DNA of 64,000 nucleotides from Trichoplax adhaerens (lineage: Eukaryota; Placozoa; Uniplacotomia; Trichoplacea; Trichoplacidae): contig NW_002060949.1 in the NCBI RefSeq assembly GCF_000150275.1, forward strand, positions 5,809,535 to 5,873,534, written 5' to 3'. The stretch's first letter is position 1. Each line of letters begins with the position of its first letter. Position numbers and translations under genes: made by a program. Of the stretch, positions 27,602 to 38,600 are shown in pieces. The notes under the pieces are model-generated. The model worked only from the letters and a program-made list of their open reading frames with translations, was not told where the DNA came from and did no database searches.

Positions 27602-27929
27602 ATCATGCTTCATCAATTTTCAAGGGGGAAAGTCCAAATTGTAGAAGATAACTGATCTTCAGCAAGTTAATTTCATCCAAGAGACATAAGTAGGATTTTT
27701 CTCACTGAAGGATTTTCCACTCGTCACGATAACCAGTGTCAATATCGCTTGCTGTGAGTGGTGACCAATTGGTTAGCCTTGTTCGTTTTCCTAGGTCAGA
27801 TTGCTTGACATGGTATCAAAACGAGTGTTATGAATGAGTATGCTGTCCTAGGCTTGCGTCACTCTCCTCGTCGTCTAGTGACTGGTCGTACTGAGTTTGC
27901 TCACATCAGAACAATCAAGAACCAGTGTC

Positions 27930-28625
27930 ACAGTACTCATACCTCATAGTACAGTACTGTACTCTTTAGTGTATTGTACTGTACTGGTATGGGTTACTCG
28001 ATGACTGTAGTGTACAGTACAAGTTTACAACTCGTCAACGGTACCGGTGTGGCGGTGTGTGAGTTTTATGCTTCCGCATTCGTACCGTACCGTACCGCGC
28101 CGGGCCGCCGATAGCTGAATTCCAACGACTGGCGCCTTGTGTCATCCTAACATTCAACGTCATTCAGTACAGTACACAGTCAAAAGTCAAGAAGATGAGC
28201 ATTAGGCCTGACCTACAGTACAAATGGCAAGTAAAAAATACTGGTCAAAAGTCAAGAAGATGAGCAATAGGCCTGACCTACAGTACAGTGCAATTGGCAA
28301 GTAAAACATGCAAGTACAGTACAGTAAGCACAATTGGCAAGTAAAAAATGCAAGTAAAAAGTCAAGAAGATGAGCAATAGCCCTGACCTACAGTACAATA
28401 CTGTACAATATGGCCAGATCAGATGCTGACATGTTGTACTGTACCGTACTGTACTGGTAGTACAGTGTACAGTTTACAGTACTTGACCCAATTGATTGAC
28501 TGTAGAGACTAGAGACGGTAGAGGTCGTCACACTGTACAGTACAGTGTACAGTAGTCTGCAGTACTGTACATACTGTACTGTACAGTACAGTACAGTAGC
28601 CTGCAAAACTTACTGTTGTACTACT
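27930..28625. promoter_or_regulatory. GTAC-palindrome clusters upstream of SMNDC1
   Basis: Two dense groups (about 27940-28025 and 28425-28610) of overlapping palindromes built from GTAC with CA/TG flanks, for example CAGTACTG and TGTACAGTACA. The second group ends about 70 bp before the ATG at 28680. Long perfect inverted repeats make hairpin or cruciform structure possible. A regulatory role is inferred from position. Confidence 0.4.
28190..28400. repeat. Three-copy tandem repeat in the SMNDC1 upstream region
   Basis: The word AAGTCAAGAAGATGAGCA, followed by TAGgCCTGACCTACAGTACA, occurs at about 28185, 28247 and 28360. Between copies run variants of TTGGCAAGTAAAAAATGCAAG. Each unit carries a GTACAGTA element, so duplication here also multiplies the palindromic words. 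Confidence 0.8.
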
Positions 28626-28679
28626 AGTACACTAATAAGGCAACAAAACTGTTAACGCTCTCCAAGCTAACTAGAAAAA

Positions 28680-30691
28680 ATGTCCTCTTTAGCCGAGCTG
28701 CAAAGCAATTTATCTACCTATCAGGCACAATTACAACAGGTAAATAATATCCTTTCAGTGACAAGCCCTATCCCTAGTATACTAATTGATTGAAATCGAT
28801 ATGCAAAGTAAACTCTTGTATATCTATTGATGCGTATATTGGATATATGTAGGTAGAAGCTGCCTTGAAAGCTGATGAAGGTAATGAAGAATTGATGAAA
28901 CTTCAACACGACTTAAATGTGAGTACGATAGACAAGCCATTATAGCCATCGAAATACGTAGAATATTGCCATGGTGTACCATCACAACCCAAAATAAAAT
29001 TGCCATTTCTAAACTGATACCGATAGTTTATAATTAAAAATTGACCGATGTATTAAACTGATCGTCTCAATCAATCTGCAATCAACGATCATCACATTCA
29101 TTCAACATTTCTAGTAGTATGTTGATCATTGAATATCTTAAAATTTCTACCTTGGACATGAATTGTAAAATCATATTACTCCATTCATTACTATAAATGC
29201 AATAAATTAACTTGGACCTGCATGTTGTTTTAACTTTGACATGTTCACTTTTAGGAAGTCATAAATTTAACAGTTGATTTGATTAAATTGAACACCAAAG
29301 GAGAGGTAAGTACTCATGTAGACAAGTATATTTGTAAATTTTGTAGGATTGTATCATTCATTGAAATCCTCAAGTTCCAAATTTCCAATGAAAGGTCCCT
29401 ATCACGGTAGCTAACTTTAATCACTTTCTATAGACAAAGGCTGATGCTGTTGTAGGGACATCGTGGAAAGTTGGTGATAAATGTCAGGCTGTCTGGAGTA
29501 ATGACGGATTGTACGTAAATTAGCATGGTCTACGGTATCATTTTTAATTATACGTATGCTACCATGAAAGATACTGTACGGTAGTAGCAAAGTTATTCCA
29601 TACTCTGTTGCTGAATTTCATTATACTGTACATTTATGTAAAATGATAGCAATTCAAAGAATAATACGTATAAATGTACATATATATGGCAGATATTATG
29701 ACGCAGATATCATTGAAATATCGGAAAATCAATCGACTTGCGTTGTTACCTTTACTGAGTATGGAAACACTGAAACGGTTAAGGTAAGTCAGTACTAGCT
29801 CTATAATAGAAAATGGACTCGATACCATCTTTTGATGCGGATGATTGTATACATACATTGACGCTTTGATTATTGAGCATAACAGTCCTACATTGATTCA
29901 TTGTAGTTAAACTCGCTTAGACACGAATCAGAGGGCGTAAAAAGACCGATATCTGACGTACTTAGTGAAACCAAACCTGAAAGCAGCAGGTACCATCGAT
30001 TTACAAAAAGCAATGCTAAAATCTTATTAATCAGTACAGCGTAATTGATCGTCTATAAGGAAAAACTTAAATGCTTTAACCAACCCAAATTTTTTGCCAG
30101 AGCTAAAAAAGAAAAATTTAAGGATTACAAGCGCAAGAAGGCTTTAAAAAAGCAACAAAAACTTAAGGTAAAACTATATTGAATATTCTATTTGTTAATG
30201 TAGACTTGGATGAAGGTAGCACTTGCAAACATTGCAGCAGTACTCGTAATCGAACCACTTGTTATAGTTTACTCATTTCTGTATCCATATGTAAAAATAT
30301 AGGACTTAGAAAAAGAGAGAGAGACAGAAAAGAGTAAATGGCAGCAATTCAGTAATAAGGTAATTACATATATTGTATCCGTACAGTATATGCTTATGTT
30401 CTATAAGATTTCAGTTGTGGCTCGGTCCTTTTTTAAAACTTGATTCATGGTTTAATAATCTTGCATATCAAAAACTTTTTGTAGGGCTCCAAAAAGGGTC
30501 TATTGAAGAGAAGTATTTTTGCATCCCCGGATAGTGTAACTGGGAAGGTACGCTGATCTATAACTGAATATTTTCATCTTAATTTTCGCTATATTAAACA
30601 CTGATGTAAAATTTAGGTCGGAGTTGGAACATGTGGTATTAGTGGCCAACCAATGACTACATACAATGTCCCTCATATTTATAAGAAATAA
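28680..30691 (+). CDS. SMNDC1: Survival-motor-neuron-domain splicing factor SPF30
   Basis: Spliceosome assembly factor of the SMN family. Its Tudor domain binds symmetric dimethyl-arginine on Sm proteins, and it is needed for tri-snRNP joining (family knowledge). Ten exons: 28680-28739, 28853-28918, 29255-29305, 29434-29510, 29693-29783, 29907-29989, 30101-30167, 30303-30359, 30485-30547, 30617-30691; 229 residues, against 238 remembered for human. The N-terminal helix (STYQAQLQQVEAAL) matches the family start. The Tudor domain at about 70-125 begins WKVGDKCQAVWSNDG and continues LYYDADI and FTEYGNTETV. A basic coiled stretch follows (DYKRKKALKKQQKL), then SIFASPDSVTGKVGVGTCG, the near-invariant C-terminal block. 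AATAAA overlaps the stop codon at 30687-30692. It is tail-to-tail with eEF1D and divergent from RNGTT. Confidence 0.97.
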
Positions 30692-32134
30692 ATATCTTTA
30701 TTTCACATGCCTTTTTATATTTTTCTGTATTGGTATTCAATCCTTAACGATTAACCACCAATGAAGACTGTATTGTCAATATTGTATTATATTAGCTACG
30801 AAATATTAGTTAAATGATATAATATTACTATGCCATACAATTATATCGTCTACTAAAGGTAGACGTGCATAATTTTCTATCCAAGTCGTTTCATTTCATG
30901 TAGATACGATGCCGCGATGAGGAATTTCTCAAGATCTATGCTATTTGTTAGCGAGACACAACTTACGGTACGTTGCACAGAAATGTGCTCAAAAATATAT
31001 AATTATCATCGACAAGTCTCTTAGTACTGTATTTATTGTTCATCGGTGTGCAATTATCTTGTTGCGTGATGTAAATTTCGTGTAAACTATGGGTACAGTG
31101 GAAGTATACTTGCTTTCTTCGCGCAATCAATCAGAACTATAAATTATCCCTGTTAGAAATTTTTCACATTTGCAGATTTGTTAATAAAGTTATCTTAAGA
31201 AGAAAGTATAGCGTCCACTTTATCTCGAATATTATCGATAAGTCAATTAATTAGACGATTGTAAAAATTTTAAAATCTGGCCTAGCTTGCGGCTTAACGC
31301 GAGATTCCACGGTCTACGAAAATGAAATACTATATTTTCATTAAATTAAATTATTAACCATTTTGCGACAGAACATCTTATGCTGACATGAGCTCATTTA
31401 ATAAGATCATAGCAAGAGTTTGAATTGGACTATTATAGAAATTTGGGCACTTACAAATACGATTGTGGTGATCAAGACGTTATATAAATCCCTAAACATC
31501 AGGGTAATTTAAATTTTGAATATTAAATAATGTCGCTATAAAAACGAATACCTTAAAGTAAGAAGCGACTTTGCCCTTACGATGGCTGCCGCTTTTCCGA
31601 GCCTTTATTAGAAAACAAATTTGACAATAAAATTAGAGTTATACGCCACATCGACGCGTATTTCGCTTTTAATCCGGCGTTAATGAAAAGCTATCCATGT
31701 ACGATTGGTTTAGCTAATAGTTGAATCTACTTTTTCTGATTGAAAGAATGCAGCCATTAATGAAGTTCAAAATAACAAGGTTACCTTAAACAGAAACTAA
31801 ATATTCCTTGGACATAAAAAATGTCAAATGACATGCATTTCTTGATAGCGGTACTGAAGATTTACAAAAGGACCAGGAAATGTATCTCAACGTAAATATT
31901 AGGGTTAGGGTTGCGATTCTAAGAATAATCGATAATTACAATCTACGTTGACATCAATTCACGATGTAGTAATCATTAAACATAGACAAGCGACAACCCA
32001 TAATATTTAGTACTTTTTATTTCATATTGCTAATTTGATAAATGAACACATTAGCATATCGAATATCGTCGTAGTAATAGAAGACGCGTCAAAACACAAT
32101 AGTACGATCGTTAGAGCAAATTACAACAGCCCCA
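30692..32134. other. Intergenic region between convergent SMNDC1 and eEF1D
   Basis: About 1.4 kb that should hold the two 3' ends. I see no gene. Two perfect TTAGGG units lie at 31899-31910, too few to mean much on their own. Confidence 0.55.
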
Positions 32135-34835
32135 TTACAGCTTGTTAAATGCTGCGACATCAACACTTTGGACCTAAATCGTATGAGAGTAAGAATAATT
32201 CAGAATGATCATGAGAATAATTTCTGATTTACTGATGACAGGCCTTTACTGTATAATACATAATACAAGGAATATAAAGACAGCTAGAACTTTCATATCT
32301 ATACAGTAGTAATCTATAAAGAAATGTATTGTAATTACCAAGTCTTCAAATTCTACTATCTTTTCTTCCAAGAAGTCTGTGCCAACTTTATCATCTTCCA
32401 CAACACAAGAGATTTGTAGCTTCTTTATACCGTAACCAACTGCTACTAATTTCGCTATTTAAAAGGTGACAATAAAATAAATTGAAGTTATTGCTAAATT
32501 ATACGGTATCAATTAGTTAGCAATCTAGTAAAGTCTACCTGGTCCCCATAGAAGACCATCCGATTCAATTGTTCTTACTAGTCTTTCCATTTCAGCCATG
32601 TCTAATTTAATAATATCAATTTAATTTTTAAGATTTAATTTAAACACATAACTACTGTACGCTGATAGTTATCACTAAGTAAATAAATGATAGGTGATGG
32701 TAATAATGCCATACCAGTTTCATCGTCCCACTTTCAAGGTTGTAGCGTCAAGAAGAAATAGAACAGCTTTTTAGGCTTAATAATTTCGTTAAGTTACTAT
32801 ACAAAATACGTGCGTATAACGTAGTAGTCATACCGGTTTTACATCAAGGATGATATTGGATTTTGCTATTACAGGATTTTCTAAAAACATAGATATGAAG
32901 AAAATGCTTAAATATCGTGAAAACTCGTACGTTTAAATCTTAACACATCTTATAAAATCAAAAACGATGTGAATCTTTTACAACAGCAGCATATAGCAAG
33001 AACATACTCTTAGCTTTGCGCTTCTCATATTCAGCTATTCTTTCTGCCTTTACATCTTCCGCTTCATCTGCCTATAATTCAAAAAATACAACTATGTCAC
33101 TAAATAATGTAATGCTGACAATGATAGCATTTAGTTATCATTTACATCATCGTCACTGCCGAAAAGATCGAAGTCGTCGTCATCTTCAGCGTCTTCTTTG
33201 TCCTCTTCCTGATATTGGTCATCGATGGAATGAAAGCGATAGCAATAAAATAGGATTAACAGTTATGCGGATATGTCGGAAAATAAGTCACTAAAAGGGT
33301 TAGATTGCAGTTCTTATCTTCGATATTAAAGCTATTTGCCTAAACTTGATACCTGGCTATTAACCTGCGTTGCCGTTGCATCTTTCTTATCATCTAATTC
33401 AAGTGTCTTAATTCTTGCTTCAAGCTTTGCAACTGCTTTCTCCAAACTAGTTGTCGCTAAAAACAAGAACGATCGTTATGTAATCATGTCTATCTATGCC
33501 ACTTTATATTATTATTTGTCGTACAATGTGGGTTTATCCATAATTAAATTTTGCAAGATAGATAAACTACGAGTACATGCAATTACAGTATATAATACTA
33601 AAGCTGTACAATACAGCTAGACTCTGGTAAAATACTTATTTATGCGATAAGATATAGCGTACACTAGTAGAACAAACATCAATACAATATGCGCACCATC
33701 ATACTGAAAGTTACCTTTCCTTAAATTTTGGTTTTCCAACTCTAGAGAATTTACACGTTCAATCAATTTGGATGTCATCTATAAGTGTATTCAAAGTACG
33801 GTATAATGCGTAAGATTGGTACAAAAATAGCAACAACCTATTAAGATTGATTATTTTCTATCTTTAATTTATTAATTAAACCATATAATCATCTACAGTA
33901 TATTTAACGTTGAACAAACTGTAGTAAAGAGTAAGCATGTAAAGCGTGTACTGTACACTAGTAATTATACAGTACTGTATACTGTATATAAGCAAGCGTA
34001 TGATCAACCGACAATCGATCCGATCTTAGCCGTTGCAATAGGTATTCTTCATATTTAGACTGTTACGATTGCAACAGCGATAAATAATTGGAATATAAAT
34101 ACATGTCAAGAATGGTCGGTTATGATGGTACAGAAAAATAGATTCTACAGGTGTTGTACCATCAACCAATCCTATGGTAAATTATAAGTTATAATTATTA
34201 ACGCCAACGTACGCGTATCTCTGTGATATATACATGGATTGGCATCCCATTCATACGCGTAATTATACTGTAGACTCTACAATTCAATTTGTAGATTCAT
34301 ACACTGATAATTAATCTATACGTCAAAACATCAATATAGACGTACACATAAATTACTTCTAGTTCCGTCAATGTACTCATAATCGCTGCACTATCATTGA
34401 AACATGGATATCTTACGAAGTCATTCATAAGTAATACTATCATTCCAATCACAGTATCTCTATGCTCTCTATACCTCTTCTTCTTCTGATATGATTTCTT
34501 CTGCTGAAATTTGGCGGCCCTGGAGTAGGTATGAAAATGGAACAGTATTACAGTGTGCATAATTTAAAATGATTGATCTAGATCATCACTGTTCACCCTA
34601 TCTAGACCGAGATTATTACACTAGTCATGTATTTCGACGAAAGATCATTTCCTGTACAGTACTATCATTCTATCTGTGACTTGATCAAAATTAGTAGACC
34701 TTGCATAAGCGTCCATCATACCTTTACAACCAAACCCGAGTGTCGATGAGCGATACTGATTTGATATTTTGACTCGGCTTCTTCGTATCTGAATTTATCA
34801 AGCCAGACAGTCTCGTGGATAAGAGCAGCAGTCAT
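32135..34835 (-). CDS. EEF1D: Translation elongation factor 1-delta (eEF1A GDP-GTP exchange)
   Basis: Exchange-factor subunit of the cytosolic eEF1 complex. Eleven exons (transcript order): 34722-34835, 34475-34519, 33715-33778, 33353-33456, 33146-33208, 33008-33071, 32834-32880, 32715-32730, 32539-32601, 32339-32454, 32135-32173; 244 residues. The N-terminus has [14 protein letters not shown], which resembles the delta-specific start and not the GST-like N-terminus of eEF1-beta. A leucine-zipper/coil region (about 54-106, [17 protein letters not shown]) also marks delta over beta. The acidic hinge has [10 protein letters not shown], a casein-kinase-2-type site. The C-terminal exchange domain shows [18 protein letters not shown], the [19 protein letters not shown] block and terminal [12 protein letters not shown]. 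Exon 8 is only 16 nt and encodes WDDET. The exon 4 donor is ambiguous between 33353 and 33365 (same phase). Exon 2 is the least certain. Divergent from CPT2. Confidence 0.93.
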
Positions 34836-35612
34836 CAAATGTTCGCTAAGTGTCACTTAGATCGAAGTAGAAAAATAGGAAGCAATAAATTATGCAGGGA
34901 ATGGTTGAGGACTTGCCAAGTGCACAGGCCAAGGTGACGAAGAAATTGGTTACCACACCGCGTTCACGTTCTATGGCTACAGTGTACAGTATAGTACAGT
35001 ACTGTATATGTACTGTACACTGTACAGTATAGTACTGTACTGTACGCACTAGCAGTGTACTATATGGAACATGGATTAGCAGCACTATTTTTTGACCTAA
35101 CAGCGTGCCGTTGATAGCCTATAATTACCGTACAAAAAGTAAAAGCACGTGTACACAGCGGGCTACGGAACGAAGGACAGACTTGATTCGCCTCAAGCTG
35201 ATACAGTCTACAATTCTCAGTACTGTACAAACTGTAAACGAATCGCTACCTGTACAGTGTACAGGTCTGTAGCAAAAATAATGTCGCTCTTAAAAGAACC
35301 ACTTAAGTAATGTCTTTACTAACAAATCAAGTCTCATTGGGTGACATTATTTTTGGTATAGACTGGAATACTACAGTACCCACTATACAGTGTATAGTGG
35401 ACGGTGCAACAGTGGCTGTGGTAGTGATTCGACCCTCCGTACCGTACAATGTACTGCACATGGTTGAACTTGACGACTGGAGTGTGTACTGTACGGTTAA
35501 CGCTGCGATAGGTCGTGCACTTTGAACCCATCCATCGATCACTACAAGGTGTAAGTAATTCCACTATCCACTACCCTATCATTCAGCCTTTTTCATCCGT
35601 CGTTTGGTCAGA
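34836..35612. promoter_or_regulatory. Divergent promoter region between eEF1D and CPT2
   Basis: 777 bp between start codons of genes pointing apart. Two GTAC-palindrome clusters (about 34970-35060 and 35215-35275) sit in the middle. The open frame at 35310-35525 lies where a 5' UTR of CPT2 would be; it has no recognisable family feature and both strands read open there, so I treat it as non-coding. Confidence 0.5.
34970..35275. promoter_or_regulatory. GTAC-palindrome clusters in the eEF1D-CPT2 promoter region
   Basis: Overlapping words TACAGTACTGTA, TGTACAGTATAGTAC and CTGTACAGTGTACAG. The first group lies 135-225 bp upstream of the eEF1D ATG; the second about 340 bp upstream of the CPT2 ATG. 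Same vocabulary as 5155-5320 and 27930-28625. Confidence 0.4.
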
Positions 35613-38600
35613 ATGGCTTATTCGTCGATTCAATTAGCTAATAGTAAATTATCACCCCGAATTCTTCGTTATGGAAGTTATGCTAAGGTAAAGTAATATT
35701 ATTGTGTCAGAACTGGTTTACCTTTCTTGTTTATTTACACTTGCAGTCCAGTGGATGAATTACATTTGAATAGATCGAATTGATTGATAAATCATATCAT
35801 TGCAGTATTGCACACGGTTGATCTCCACGATAGATCATCGCCTTTGTCAATGATCAGTCAGTAGTTGATTATTTTTACTATACTCAAGTGGTAGATCTAT
35901 CCAACTGGTGGAATGGCTATGAAAAGAGCGCGCTAGATTAAAGTTGATTTCAATCGATCATCAGCAGTTAATAACGTTAGTGGTTGTTATCTAATCTTGA
36001 CATGTCGTTATAACAATGGATATCGTAGCTACTATTGAGGCCGCGATTACCTTAATCCCTTTATCAACCATGACCCTTTTCAATCTTAGCCTATAATTTC
36101 ACAATGCTATTTCCGTTAATGTAGACATTCTTAGTTCGATATTCACTTAAAATCAGGCTATTACCTTTAAAATATTCTGAATGATTAATGATGATAACAT
36201 ACCAACGTGCGAATATGTTGATCGCATACAATCTCAATGGATATTACTCTCATACTTGCAAGTGCTGTAGTACAAGTAGCTGAGTAAATAGAAAACAAAT
36301 CCACTACTAGCAACACATAATATTCCTGTATTGAGTAATATCCTACGCTTAATAAAGTATTAAAATGCTAAAGCCCAAACGTATTGTAAAAATTGATGAT
36401 CAAGCAGTTAACGCGCGCTACAGAGACGATACAGTGGACTTTAGTTCCTATTGTATACCTCCACGTTGATGGATCAAAGGTATATGATTAAAATCCAATA
36501 CCCAATTATCGAATGATAATAACATGCAATATACAAACGAATCAAGGTATAGATCCCTACTGATCATCAATAATAACGTAATAAAACTAGAGATAATTGA
36601 TTGTATAAATCATTAATCACTTCATGATTATTCAATTAAGTTAAATCAACTAAAGTAATATTCTCACAATGACCTTCTACCGATACCTGCAATATCGTTT
36701 TTTAAACAGAACTGTATGTTATGAATGTGAACATAGAGTATTGGTACGTCAATAACCATGCTGTACTGTACTCTACTCTACACGATGTCGTCATAGTAAT
36801 CACCAATGTATTTACTGCTGGTTAAAGCTAAAGTTAGCCGCGGTAGTCACTAAATTGCTGTAAATATCTTAATTTCAATATCACAACCTAAACTACAATA
36901 AGATTAAATTTAAGGTAAAAATAGCTCAGGTAGCAAATTTAACTCATAATGTTAACCTTTTAAGCCTTCAAGATTGTAACAGATTATCATTTATTGTACA
37001 TAGGAGTCCGCGGCACTCATTATTTCACCCAAGTTGCGAAAATCCTACGCAAGGTATAGTACAGTATTCCTCTATACATACATGTATATATACTGGACCC
37101 GTTTAAACTCATATATAATTTAATTGTATCAATATAGAAACCAATACTCACTCTATGTATAAATGTTATTCATTTATTTAACTAGATATGCTAGTCAAGA
37201 GATTTATTACCATTAAAATTATAATTTATAATAATAGCAACAACAGAAATTTTCGTTGAGACATCTTTCTTGTATTGCTACTATTATTATTGTTTTATTA
37301 GTAAAATGAACGGTCAATTTTGACAACATCAATGCCTCGTATTCTACCCATAGAGTTATAATTTATTAATGTATGATATTAATGACTAATTATCGGTGCC
37401 GTAGATTAGAAGTAATGCAGTCAATCTAGATCCCTGGTCGTTATTAGCTATGATTTTTCACTAAAGTTACGCAAAGTTAATGTATTGATAGCTTTTTCTA
37501 AAAGTCAAGAATTGATATTTTCGTAAAATTATCTAGTGCCGCCATTGATAAGGAACTTGACGATGGTTACCTTCATCATAGCGTCGTTCCAACTATGCAC
37601 TATCAACCAAGTCTGCCGAGATTACCAATCCCATCACTAGAAAAGACTTGCATGAGGTATTTAAACGGTGTTCAACCATTGCTCTCCGCAAAAGAGTTCG
37701 AACAAACAAGTAGAATAGTTAAAGACTTTGAAGAAAATGAGGGCAAAGGTAAAACATGCGTTAGAACGACAATAGCTGATATAAAATAGATTAGCAAATT
37801 ATATTTACAACACAGTATTTCTAGTTGTAAGTTAACTCGTAATGTAATACATTTATTCCAGCCTTACACAAAGAATTGGTTGAAAATGATAAAAAAAACA
37901 AGCACACCAGCTATATTGCAAGTAAATAATAGCTTAAAAACTTATATCATTTATATGATATCATCATTTAAATAATGTGAGAATCATTTACCTTTTATAA
38001 CAGAGCCGTGGATGGATATGTATTTGTCGGATCGAACAGCTATTCCTATCAATTATAATCCGGGTCTAATATTTTTGAATAAAAATCCACAAATTACAGA
38101 CCAGGTAAAAATTTTTATTGATCTTACCTTCTGTTGGTTTCGAGATGTCTGTTAATATAAATTTTATAGACCTGTACGTATTTCTTTGGCTTACGCAAAA
38201 TGTAGTACGGACACAGTGACTAAGAATGCTGTTATTTATAAATAAATATATAGACTTATTTGTAAAAACTTATAATTATTTTTCTTGTATGTTGCAATCA
38301 GGCACTACGAGCCACTGGAATAATTTACTCTAGCCTCAGATTTATGCGATCATTGGAAACTAATAAATTGACCCCTGACATCTTTCACCTTAACCCAAAG
38401 AATAGTGATACCAAATGGTTTCATAATTTAGTGAGGTCTGATGAATGCTAATGATGCTTTATTTGATAGCTCCTAGTAATCGATATAGTATTACTTCGAC
38501 ATTCTAATATTTACATTTTATGTTAAACGATAACTTACTATGTAACATAGATTTAAAATCGAATAAAATATTCCATATTAAATACGAAACCTTTGTCTAT

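Larger units (their letters stand above)
27220..28679. promoter_or_regulatory. Divergent promoter region between RNGTT and SMNDC1
   Basis: The 1.46 kb between the start codons of two genes transcribed away from each other. It contains an assembly gap, a less AT-rich segment (about 27640-28150), a three-copy repeat (28190-28400) and a dense array of GTAC palindromes up to about 55 bp before the SMNDC1 ATG. No gene lies inside; the open frame at 28388-28606 is only a reading of the repeat. A shared promoter is inferred from geometry. Confidence 0.5.

Noticed and set aside
28388-28606. 72-codon minus-strand open frame rich in Tyr, Val and Cys
   Set aside because: It is just the translation of GTAC palindromes, which lack stops in this frame.
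31899-31910. Two TTAGGG units
   Set aside because: Two units can occur by chance; not called as an interstitial telomere.
33016-33620. Plus-strand open frames of 92 and 94 codons
   Set aside because: They are antisense to eEF1D exons.
35310-35564. Overlapping open frames on both strands upstream of CPT2
   Set aside because: No family likeness, a symmetric reading of palindromic promoter sequence, and a position expected for 5' UTR.
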